Below, in pieces: positions 46,290 to 58,600 of a stretch of DNA of 64,000 nucleotides. This stretch comes from Beroe forskalii (Eukaryota > Ctenophora > Nuda > Beroida > Beroidae). The stretch covers positions 1 to 64,000 of the forward strand of contig WFMF01000380.1 of assembly GCA_011033025.1 (NCBI GenBank). Direction: 5' to 3'. How positions within the stretch are numbered: the stretch's first letter is position 1; every line of letters starts with the position of its first letter. Below the pieces are notes generated by a model that was not told the DNA's origin, made no database searches, and worked only from the letters and a program-made list of their open reading frames with translations. The translations under genes were made by a program, and so were the position numbers.

Positions 46290-46432
46290 CAGCACGCACA
46301 CTTCACCCAGACCTCCTGACGCCCTCTGGCCGCTCCGCGCGCATTTCACCCAGACCTCCTAGCCTGACGCCCTCTATACCAGTGCTGCGCGCGCACTTCA
46401 CCCAGACCTCCTGACGCCCTCTAGCTGCTATA
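46290..46432. repeat. About 50-bp tandem repeat, three copies
   Basis: TTCACCCAGACCTCCTGACG followed by CCCTCT is repeated at about 46300, 46344 and 46397, separated by CG-rich GCGCGCGCAC segments. The middle copy has a 5-bp insertion (AGCCT). Confidence 0.85.
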
Positions 46433-47505
46433 CAGTACGTGTAAGACAAGGCTAATGAGTTGACTCTTCTCACGACTAATGGAAAACTAAATATAAACCT
46501 GTCTGAGATATACTGGCGTGTTTTTAATGTGACAAGTGAACGCTCCTCCTTTTGACGTTTTGTTTTGTTGTTGAGGAGTTGTCGGTATCGTGATTAGTGG
46601 TTTTGTTGGTAGTGTTTGTGTTCCTATTTCAGCAATGTAGAAACATTTTCCCGTAGGCCCCACCGATTCGACTTTAATCATTATATCAACAACACATTAT
46701 GTTGGCATCTTATTCAGTCTTCCAGTGGTTTTTGTACATACAATTCAACATGGCATCAATTGATCATAAGGATGATCAAAGCACCAACTTAAACCGTTAA
46801 CGGCTTGTAATCTACGGAAAATAGTTATTCACAGAACAGCCCAACTCTGCTTTGGCAGACTGCCCGGCTATTGTTACATCCAGACTGACAATGGGCTGTC
46901 TGTCTGCTGTCTGTCTGTCAGGGTCACGCCCTGCATCCCTAACATTGTGTTGTCAAGACCCGTGCATTGTTACCTTGACAACTGTTACTAAGCACCTTAG
47001 CGCCTTTTGTCAGAAACTCAGTGTTTTGGTTTTATAACTTTTTGTTTTGTTTGGCTTGTTTCATACGTCACTAAAAACTTAAAAAGGTTACTTTTTGGCG
47101 TTGTACGAGAAAGACATTTTAAAGACAAGCATCAGTTTCTTCTTACACTTCTTCAATTTGAAATCATCCATCTTATTGTTGACACCAAGTTCCGGAAAGT
47201 GTTTCCTTAAGGCTTAAACACCTCAGTTTGACAGTAGCTTATTTTCAAGGTTGATGTTGACACCATTCTATTTCATTCAAGTTGACACCAGTTTATTTTC
47301 ATTCTGAAGGTTGACACCAGTTCATTTCTAATAAATTAATAAGGCGCTATTGCTTCACTGTCAATGGTATGTTATCAGCCTCATGAATAGTGTCTGAATG
47401 GTTTAATTATGAAGTAAGTAATTACCACAAAGGCTGAACCGTTTATCTCTGTGTTTAGTGGGTTGTGTTAATTTCCGCAGAGTAACCCGGGGTTGTTCCT
47501 CTCAC

Positions 47506-47546
47506 ATAATTATAGAGGGGTAACCTGCTAACCCCTCTATAATTAT
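47506..47546. repeat. Perfect 16-bp-arm hairpin
   Basis: ATAATTATAGAGGGGT (47506-47521) is exactly mirrored by ACCCCTCTATAATTAT (47531-47546) around a 9-base loop. Function unknown. Confidence 0.8.
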
Positions 47547-50500
47547 CTGAGAGGTAATGACTAAATTATGGCTGATAAGAATGTCCCAACTTTGAAGGTA
47601 TGATATCAACTCTATTGATCACCGACCGTCTGAGTCTCTGATGAACGATCTAATTGTAAAGTTCTGTATAATCTGCTATAGCGCTGGATAGAGTAACATT
47701 AAGCTTTATTAGTGTGGTCAAACTATTCATAATAGACTGCTCTTAATAATTTTGTTGGGATTGATGTTTCTTAATTCATCTGTCCATAAACTTACAAACG
47801 TTGGTGTCAAATCAAAAGACATGAGACTATTCTTCTATCTTTGAATCGTAATTGGAATTACCAATCCTTTCTAACTAATCAGAGGGCTTCATCCCTGATT
47901 CCATACGACAGAATGCCGCTGACTGTATTACGTAGTATGTACAATGTACTGTGGACCTACTAAAGGACAAATTTCAGTGTAGGTTGTAAGAAATGTAACG
48001 ATACTGCGAAGACCGAGATTTTACTTTCCACTGTTCGTTTGTTTCATCCAGAAATCTGCTCACTGAGATTTTGTATGGTTGGTATTGAATAATTGACTGG
48101 TTTCAGTCAATAAGTTTAATAAGACGTGACTACAGCATGAATAATTTTGGCTACCTCTCCTTGGTCCTTAGCATACAAGCGTCCTCTGTTGCCGTGAGTG
48201 AGATTAGATCATGAGGGTAGGTGAGCTGTTTATTAAGATTGTCATGTTAATTTACTGCTAATCAACCTCACTCGTTTCTCGTAGCTGTCGCAAAGGGTTG
48301 TGATTTTATTTATAAGTTTGATATTCATACCCATTTCTCTCTGCCAAATCCTTCATTCAAATAATGTGCTAGGATTAGTTTGGTTTGATGAGCCTTTTCT
48401 TTGAGGTAATCAAACCATTGTACTAGTTCTCCAAGGTGTTGGTCTAATGACTGTCGGTGGAGTTATTTCCGTTTGTCGGCGTTTGCTCCTATTTCTTCTC
48501 TTATATTATATTCCACTTCGTGTCAACTCACAAGAGCTCATATTATTGGCTGGAAAAAGGTTCCCCCAACGACGAAGCCTCTTCGAAGCCCCCCCCATTG
48601 CTGCTGCTTCTACGTAGAAAGCACTAGCTTTGTCTGTAGGCCCTGTCCCACATATAAACCTCGGCTCCGCCCTCACGAGCTCATGCTCCACTAGAATAGG
48701 TATAGACAATATTGAGAACCTCATTAGTCATTGCAACTACTCCTGCCATTAGTCCAGTGCTCACCAGACCACCAGGTCACGAGGCATGTCGGAGTGGTAT
48801 TTAGTGACGTCATTGTCAGTATTTGAAGTGTTGAGTTGCTGACGTAGAGCTGGCTAGTTTCCAGGGAGAAGTAATGACATACGCACCGCCTTTGAGGGTG
48901 CTGTAGCTGCGTTTAGTGCGTTTCACTTTATGTCGCAGTTTATGGGGCTCAAAGAGGATAAGCTCCGAATGAGTAGATACTACTTACTAATAGAGGAGTA
49001 GATACTACTTAGTTTCTGAGAATAAAACAGATCTTTGATATATCCTTTCACTTTTACGTTTCGTGCCATATCGTGCTTTTCTATACTTACTTTTTTAAAT
49101 TCAACTGTTTTCTTTCTCAAAGTTTCCGCGGAATTGCTGAAGTATCACTTCCACTAACAACAAATCAAACATTAGTGATCTTTTCATGTCACTTGTCAGT
49201 TGGAGTGAGGGATCATTCATTATCCTAATGTAGGGATGTTTTGCTAGAATAACATGTGTTGCCGAGATTGGATATACTTAGTACTTTTTGCTGTTGTCAC
49301 TGGTCTTGGAGAAAGAAGAAACATTTTTTGATGGATCTTACGGCTTCGTCTCTATTGATAAATTCTTATTTCTTATTGATTATTGTGAAGTTGTAAATTT
49401 TTTTATATGCACATCTTTTGCTTTTGGACTCGTTGGAAATTTTACAACATTTTCTTTAAAAGCGTCCCCGTATACCACCCTTTGTATGAAAGTATGAAGT
49501 ATTTCCAAGTCTCCAAGTTTTGTAGTTTTGGTTTCCCTAATAAGCTAATACAATACGTGTGATGACAAACAATGCCCTTTTGTTAAAAGTTTCCCGCCCT
49601 TCCGAGCACTATAAAAGCTACACTGGCCAAACACCTACATTGCTCTTTCTGCTTCATGAAGGCTGGAATTCGTTACAAAACCTGGAGTAATACCATTCAG
49701 CACTTTTTATTGAACAATTGACCCAATTAACAGTGCATTCAATGGGAAATGGAATTATTATATGGCTCCCATGCTATTTCAAAGTCATTACGCAATTGCA
49801 TGTTTATGCAGCAGCAGCAAACTAATATTCTACCTTACAATATAACTGATAACAATAAGCCATCTTTTCGATGCATACTGTGGATATTAACCTCGGCTTC
49901 CCTTAGCATCTCAATACTGCTCCATAGAACCGAAGGTAATGTGCCATAGTTCAGATAATGGTACCCATCATCTGGACCTTGGTCTTGAAAAACTTCATTT
50001 ACTACAATATTTGAAATTATCTAGTCACTCCTACTGTGCCTTTTATTGGATAAATGGAACAATTTTCCATTAGGTAACTGCCATGCCAGCTGATGAAATT
50101 GACAATAATTTGAGATGCTAGTTGCTACAAACTTCTCAACATGAACTTGAAGTCTTTATTGGACTATTGGGGGTCTAAATAATAATCAATTTCTCGCGAT
50201 AGTTACTATAAATGGTCTGACAGTCGCATCGTATGAGGCCTTTAGCATTTGAACGCAAGAATTAGATTCATTATACCTAACAAGTTAATGAGTCCTTTTC
50301 AATTATTCTGCTACAACAAATGTTCTGTAAGTGTATGCATTATCGCAACTTTTTACCAATTTAAAGCTATAACAAATTATAAATATTAAAGTTTTATAAG
50401 ATGAAGTAATTATTTCATTAAGTTTTATTTTATGAAGTAAGTAATTAAAGGTGCACAAAGTCACATGACATGTCTCATTATAACGGTATGTCTCTGTGGT

Positions 50501-52613
50501 ATGAGTTAGTATAATAAGCCACGCCCTTACTTAGCTGTGCAATATTAAAATATTCTGAAAGTTCTATCATTTCTTAACATATTTTACTTACTGTAGTCGT
50601 AAATGTAATTCATTCCTTTTTATCTCATTTTCAAATTACTTGTAACACACTACCTATCTTTTATATCGATTAATATCTTCAATTAAGGTATTAATTTTAA
50701 GGCTCGTATCTAAGACAAATTATGAAGTTATTAATTTTCCAGATTAGAGGCAGCTGCATTCACCCAGCTTAGCTACAGCTTAGCATCTTGGGATCTATTT
50801 TAATAAAGTTTTAAGGTGTTTCGAGTCTCAGACTGTTAATTTGTGATCGGTCTATTTTTAGCACTTTGGATGCTCACTTTAACCTGGGGACAGCGGGTTG
50901 GTAACGTACTAAAACTTCAAGATAGTAACTATAGAAACCCGATTCCGTGAACTCTTTATCCGGCGTCGTTATATTAAGCTGCAGATGTAGAGTAAATGTC
51001 AGCACGTGGGTTAAAGTAATTTGCACGTGCACTAATGGCCGCTACAGGTTGCCATATGACTATCTGTATTACTTCTAAGTTCTAGCTAGGCATTCTGCGA
51101 GCCACTTCTCTTTTCAGTTTCATTTCTGCTTTTTCCCTTCGTATTTCACAATTCACATTGCATTCCAATTTGAAAGGAATTACTCATGTCAACTGCAGTT
51201 ATATGCTCATCATTAATTGGACGGCTGTGATTGGCTGCTTCTGAATCATGCATCACGTGACATCTCAGTGACCAATAGAAACCGTCTATGTCAGATATGT
51301 GTTACAATAGTACAATGTTTATAACAGTGAAGGTTGCAGGAATGTCATATTGTTGATGAAGGAGTAGTCTATTGTGGCTCCAACACACGTCAAAGGCCAT
51401 TGTCCTTGATTGATCGGATTAACTCATGCATTGTTGGGTTATTGTGTCGGTGTTTGGTAGTAACTTGTCGTGCGTAGATTAGATTACTGTGCAGTGCACT
51501 ATCTGTGTGTGCACTATCTGTACTTCTCTACTTCTGTACTTCTGTGCACTTATTAGAGAAGTGTGAGCCGACGTAGTTTAATCCTGACCGTCCAACTTTA
51601 TCGCTCTACTGTAGCACAGTGTTCATTGCTCCATGCTTTTCATTGCTCCATGCTTTTTATTGCTGCTTTATTATTCCAAGGAGTTCCTTCACGATTGTGG
51701 TTCCTAAGTTCAATGGAGTCTGGAGAATAAATTTTTGGCCACCGTCAGCTTTTCAGAACCCTAACCCTCCCATAAAAACGCCTTTCTGTAAAAAAAAGGC
51801 GAGAGTAGGAAGGAAAATAGTGTTTTTTAACAGCAAATCTAATTTAGGGTTTCTACTTTCTGTTAGGAAACCCCAATCCCTAGCCCTAACTGGAGTAAAC
51901 TCTTTCGTGAACGACTTAAGGAGCTCCTTGGTGTAAAGACCTGCGGTAGTTATTCATTGTTCCGCGTTTATTCCTAACTCCCCTAATGTCAGAGTGTTTA
52001 TTCCCCACCTCCATAGCGTTAGGGTATTAGTGTGTCCGTGTGTCAGTGCGTCTGTTGGTGTGTGACACTATGAGAGGGTAACTGACAGTTGACACGCTGT
52101 TTAAAGTGTAAAGTACACTACTTAGCATCCCCGGACTCAGGATTTGCTCTTATTGTGTTGAACCCTTGTCCTTACTCCTTCATAAACCTGCTAAAGTAGT
52201 TATTATCCCTGCTTCATGAGATATTGCCTAATGCCTGTCATGTTTGACACTTGATCTGAGATACTTCTATTTGTGGTATGATACTAATATCTAAAGTATC
52301 TTTCTCAGAAATATATTTATTTCACTGGTTTTTGACGCGGTGGAAATTATTCGAATTTAACGCATGGTTGCTTTTGTGTTTGAGAATTTCAGTTTTTGAT
52401 GATATTCCTGCAGTCCCTGTCTTAACTTTCTGCTGCCCGATAGAGATTTTTGTTATCAAGCTTTTAAATCTATTACTATTAAACCTATTCCCATAGTGAG
52501 CCCTAACAAAGATTGCAAAGTTGAACGTTTCATTATCAGGGGTATGCCATGTTGCGGCAAGATTTTGCTGTGAAAACACTCAAGACTTGTTACTGAGGAA
52601 TCGGACATCAGTC

Positions 52614-55600
52614 ATGGACTATACCCCTCAAATGAAGTCACAAAACAACATTTCACCAAAAACATCCCTATCACCAATGTCAATATCACACACGAAACCT
52701 AACGCGTTACCATCACAACATAACGCGTTACCATCACAACATAACGCGTTACCATCACAACACAACGCGTTACCATCCCACGAAAACACTTCGTTGTCAT
52801 GGCAGCAAGTGAAATTGCCCACCATCCCACCCCCTTCAGTAGCCACTTTTAACGTAGAACTGCAAACCCTAAACAACATGGGATCGGGTGACTTGGCACT
52901 GCATCAAAACATGATCACTTCACTCCTAAACACCACCAGTTTACACACTCAGAACTCCCCTGCTGACGTCACCAGACCTCCCCTTGCCGCCGCGGAGCCC
53001 CCCTCACGACATCTCACCGTTACATGGCAACTTCAGTACAATCTGGGAACCCTTCGTGTCAGCAAGCAATCAGAATCACTCCAGTTCCGGGGTGAAATGT
53101 GAAACCCCTGCTGCGAGCAGAGCTCCTAAAGGCAAAAACTCAGATCGTACACCAAATAAAAAACACTTTAATGGAGAATCTGCTAAAACCAGCCAAACTC
53201 CTTCGAAGCAAGTGTCCTTTAACCCTTACCGTGAGACAGACAGAACTGTGCTCATCAAAGACACAACCCGAACAGACTTTAAAACCCCGTCCCACCATCT
53301 GCTGGATGAACCCGCGTCCAGTGATCAGGATAACACTGACTTCCTGCTTGGGTTTCAGGGAGACCTGCAGACCACTTCTTTGAAACCGCAGAACCCTAAT
53401 CCTTCTACCATGCCTCCAGATCGCAAGACTCTCGCTACTTCCAGTGATATTCCATCCCTCCAGGCCCCCTCCTTCCCTCCACCAGCTCTCTCCATCACAA
53501 TGCACTCTGTGTCATCAGACAACCTCTTCTCAGCTGAGACCCCCTCCTCCCAGCGTTGCTATGGCAACGCATCACGTGACATGACAGAGAGACCACGTGA
53601 CCTGCAGTGCGTGTCACGTGGTATTGAGGACATGTCACGTGATCTGGAGTCCTTGTCACGTGACATCAGCAGCGTGTCTTCCAGTGACCTGCTCATCGCA
53701 CCCAGAGACTGCAGGTAGGTTGAGAGTTGTACACCTTCAGTGTTCTGTGTGGGAAGTATACTCTCCGGAGTAAATTCTGGAGCACCAACTCACAACTATC
53801 CAAGGTTTATTAGAATTAGTAAAACAGTTCAATTAGCGCCCGTGTTATACTGGAACCCGAGACCACGACTCGTCTTGCCGTTGAAACCCATTATTTTAGA
53901 CATTGTTGTCATATCATATTACTATTGTCTGTATAACAGCTGTGATATACCTGAGATGTTCTAGTTCTCTGTGTTTGTTTCTTCTCATCAGAAGTCAATG
54001 TTTCAGTGACTCATCTCATGACTCGGCCTTTTTGAAGAGTGTTGAGCCATTCAGTATCGAGATTACTGTAAATGGATGCATTGAGGGATTGACACTAGCG
54101 CGGTGTTTTAGTGTATTGTGCAGAGTTAGGAGGCAAAATACATTGCGATTGTGCAATCAGCAGTGTACAACCAGAAATACAGCCCAATAACCAAACCTTT
54201 TTAAGGTGACAACCCCATTTTCCCCTTTTAAAAGTTTAAAAGGTAAAACCTCACTTACCACCCCTTTAGAACCCCCCTTATTACCCCTTTTAAAGTAAGG
54301 GCGTGGCACTAAGTCCCTCATATCATCATGAAGTAGTCACACTGATGAGCAGTGCTTTCACAACTGCTGAATGTGTGTAAGACTGAAGACAATGGTGGTC
54401 TTTAAGTCTTTAGCTCTTATCACACAAAGGGCTATACTGTAGTGCTATAGGGCGGTGCTATGGTGTGTACGGTGTTGTGTACGGTATTGTTAAAGTGAAG
54501 AGTGATGTGTACTTGTACATGTATTGTGTATAATGTATTCATGTAAAGTGAATGTCTTGTGTATTGTGCTTATGTTGTGTTTACAGCCTAGCTGTGGTTC
54601 TATGATGTCAGAATTCTATTGGAATATAAACAAGTCTGGAGTAACCTAAATTCTCACTTGTTTTCCTTCCACTTCGTAATAACAATGTTAGAATAACCCT
54701 CTTTCTTTCAGTGGATCTCTCCGACAGCTAGAAGAATTAGAAATAGAACAGGAGTCCCTGAACAACTCTCTCCTTGCCCTCACTTCGCACTTTGCTCAGG
54801 TCTCATACAGATAAAGCTTTGTTTCTATCCTTAGCACGATGTGTAATGTGATACAGCGTGTTTCTAGTTTTCGTAATATTGAAAATATTCACGTTGAAAT
54901 ATTTTCCTGATAATCATTGACGATTCCCCACGATTCTGATGTGGGACTGCTCACAGTTCCACTGAATCTCCTCCCAAACTTAGGTGCAGTTCCGGTTAAA
55001 ACAGATCATTGAGAGTGAGTCTTCTGAACGTGACACTCTGCTCAAGGAGCTGGAAAGGTTCGCGTTTGACGGGTGTCAGGACCTCCCCTCATATGAGAAC
55101 GTGCACGAGTCGGTAGGTAGTTTTCTGAGAGTGTGATGTACACACCTAGGCCTCATGAGGGCTTGGACTTTGCCCCACTGGTCACACAGATTCTGTGTTG
55201 TATCTGGAGCGCGCGAGGGTGATTTTGTGTCACTGCTGCGCGCAACGCGCGTTCTCAAACATGTGATAGCGCGGTCGCTGTCCATGAAATTCTTCCCGCG
55301 TCCTACGTCCATTGCTCAACTGGATTGCGAAAATTTTCAAATTGTGAAATCTGAAATCGCGTTTGGCCCCAATGAGAATATTTGTCGCTTCAGATCTGCA
55401 GCACTTTTGAGAGACGGCTTGCCGAGCAGAAAGCAAAACACGAGGAACTGATATTCCAACTGAAGTACCAGTTGAAGGACCTGGAACACTTCGCAAAACA
55501 GGTACAGCTCAAAGGAGACTGAGTTGACATAAGAGTGAGTGTTCTGTGATGTTTTTAAATCGAAATCCAGTAAATTGTATTCTATTCGCTTGTAAGCTTG

Positions 55601-58600
55601 CACGGCTACCCATTTTAAACGTTTTATCTGTTATTTAGCTAACCCCAACTTAAAACTATCTGCTCACGCCTTCCACCAGTCGTCAGAGGTGAAAACGAAT
55701 GAGCAGATCAGGAGACACAAGCTTGTCTTGGACCAGATCAAGAACTACTTGAAGATTGACATCAGCGACTTGTACACTCTACCGTAAGTTAGCATTGTCT
55801 CTATTCAGAATATTATCCTGGATTTGAATACTACTTATCCCCATGAAAACGGCATCCATTTTACTGGGCCACTGAGTCTCTGCGAAGAAAGCGTTAAAAC
55901 AGCACATTATTTCAGGACTGATGAGTTGCAGGAGAAGGTGGAGGCTGCAGTGCAAGATATCCTCGCTCCAATGCGGAGCAAAGAGCAGATGCTGCACCAG
56001 CTCACTACCCAGGTAATTTGGTGGATACGCTCTAGCTGGCGACGATAATCATATGATTTTAGAAAGCTCCTCATTTTAAAAATCTCGTATCATTGAAACG
56101 TTTTCATGTTACTCCCTACGCTCTAGCGGGTTGAAAACTTAGGAGGGTAATTTGTGAGGCTCGAGTTTAAAATATCCAGTGGATAAGTCGCCCACTTCTC
56201 AACGAATTTTGAAAAACAGAATCACACGCCGAGATACAAAAAGCAAAATTACAAATATTAATTACAACATTATTTGAACAAGAGTGGAAAATATAAGGCC
56301 AAATCAATTCTAAAAACAATCGAAAGAGCATGCACAGCATTGTTTTACTGTTTTTGCGTTAATTCATCCTAAAGTTCACTCATGATATCTTATCTAGTTC
56401 CTCTGCCATGTGTTCATAAAGTCTCTCTACACCACGTGACTAAATCCCTCCAATCAGCTTCCTCCTCTTCTAAATCCCTCCAATCAGCTTCCTCCTCTCC
56501 TAAATCCCTCCAATCAGCTTCCTCCTCTTCTAGTGCATGCTAGTTGCTCCCTTGAGGATGAGGTTCCTGAACCTCTCACCCTCCGACATGCTCCAACAGT
56601 CCTTGCAGATCTCGTAGCTGTTTCCAAGGCAACCTGAGGGAGGGGGTTAGAGGGGCAATGTGTCATACCGAGTTTCATGGCATGAATCGGTATGAGTTCA
56701 TGCCATGAACTAGGGGTTTCTTGAATTAAACTAAAAAAGGAGTGTCCTGCCTTTCAAAGAATAGACCGCGAGGAGTAACTGTAAACTTACCGATACATTT
56801 CTGGCTTCCAATGCACGATCCCTCGCAGCAGTCCTCCACACATTGGGCAACAGCTACGATACACTTGGGGTAAAGGGAAAGTTAGGACTCACTTAGGACA
56901 TGAGCTACAGACGACATATAATGTGAAGTGGTAAAGCTGGTATCAAACCTGTGCTGTGATTTGAACTGACTCAACTTATGTCCTGATCAGCTATTAAAGT
57001 GGTGCAAGTGTTGAAGTTACTCACTTGATCAAGTTACTCACTTGACCATGTTACTCACTTGATCAAGTTACTCACTTGATCCAGTCGCACTGCAAGTTCT
57101 CCACGGCAGAGCATTCTCCCTGACACCCGCAGCAGAAGTCATTGCAGCCGCTCCCCGCACATTCCAGAGTAGAGGGGTCCTGCGTGGGTTAGATTGGGTC
57201 AAAGAGTGGGTTAGAGTAGTGGCACTAAGACAAGAGTGGGTCCGAGTGGGGAGGGAAATTCTCATTTAGAGACTAACCCGAGCAAATTAGATTGTTCCTT
57301 TGTTCATTGGGTCAGCCTAGTTAAGTGAGGGGTTATTACCTGAGGGCAGCATTTGGAGTCATGCACTGGTGAAGAGTAGACAGCAGACAGTACCAGCGTG
57401 GACAGAACAGCGACAGCGATCTTCATGACGATGTGATGGAGAATTGGAGAAAGTGTGATAAGAGATGAGTTGTTGTAAGATGTGAGGGATCCAGGAAGAC
57501 AACCGCACTTTTATACCCCTGATAGGAAGTTCATTCCTGCGCAGGACATCTAACGGAGCGTTGTGAGTGGTCGCTACGGGTCAGGGTTTCTAGCTACTCT
57601 TCGAATTGTTTCGATCCTTTCAATGGGAAAAGAGAAAAATAACTTGAAAAATTGAAAAGGATGTTGTGTTACTGATATATTGGCCGGTACAGAGCAACCC
57701 ATGGATCAAATAATATGATAATGTTTTCCGTGCGATTAGGTGCGATTACTGGCAGCTCAAAATTACTCAGAAAAATACAAAATATGATAAATGAACGTAG
57801 GTAGTTACCAGGTTTTCACTGAAATATTTATGATTTTATCTATTTTCTCACCCTCACTACCCAGGTGCAGGACTTGGAGCGTTTCATTGAGTTCCTGCAC
57901 GGCACCGGCAAGACTCCCAACGCAGTCTCCCACGAGATACGACGCTGCACGTGCGATTGTCCCCTGCACGGCGAACCTGATGACGCGCATAGAGGCAGAG
58001 TCGTCGAGCCGCGCACTAAGGTAAAATCATTGAGCCGCGCACTGAGGTACAGTCATTGAGCCGCGAGCCGCGCATTCAAGGTACAATCATTGGGCGGTGA
58101 GCTGCGCACTGAGGTTCCGTTGCACCTTGAACTATTCAATACTCATACTTCCTATTTCCTATTCAGTTTTTACTTTACAAGAATCAAAGAACAAAGCGAG
58201 AGCTAATTACATGAAAACGAAGCCTCTGGATTAGATAACTCCCCTCGATCTTAAAATCAACGCTCGAACGTGCCCCTTTGTCCCCGCCCTTTGTTCTGAC
58301 CACTCTAGAATGTGGTACTCATCTAGTACGTGTGTTCGGGTTCACTCTCACCGCTTTCTTATAGATTGAGTCACCCGACCGTATTATTAAAGTATATGTA
58401 TTAGAGCGCTGGAATATGAATACAATTATTCAGTTTATGTTATTTGACCCATTTTGTTGTGATTCTGTTTAAATCATCACTGAGTGTCATGGGTTCGTGG
58501 GGCGTGTTATTTGAATGTTGTTTTGTCTGTGGCATTGCCAACGCCAGGTAAGAATATCTTGTGCTCTGTACATCTTGTAGGTCAAGTTGGAGAATTTTAC

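Larger units (their letters stand above)
43666..52613. other. Large stretch without a recognisable gene
   Basis: About 9 kb of AT-rich DNA between the 41.4-kb gene and the first RUNDC1 exon found. It holds a (TGTC)n microsatellite, a short tandem array near 46.3 kb, a perfect hairpin at 47.5 kb and degenerate TTGACACCAG repeats (47228-47327). A TATAAAAG near 49611 precedes a short ATG frame without other support. It presumably contains RUNDC1 upstream sequence. Confidence 0.5.

Noticed and set aside
49605-49720. TATA box (TATAAAAG near 49611) with a short ATG frame as a gene
   Set aside because: The frame is only about 21 codons with no signal peptide, splice donor or recognisable product.
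55155-55451. Plus-strand frame between RUNDC1 exons 3 and 4
   Set aside because: It overlaps exon 4 in a different frame and covers the intron; phase analysis supports 55394-55501 instead.
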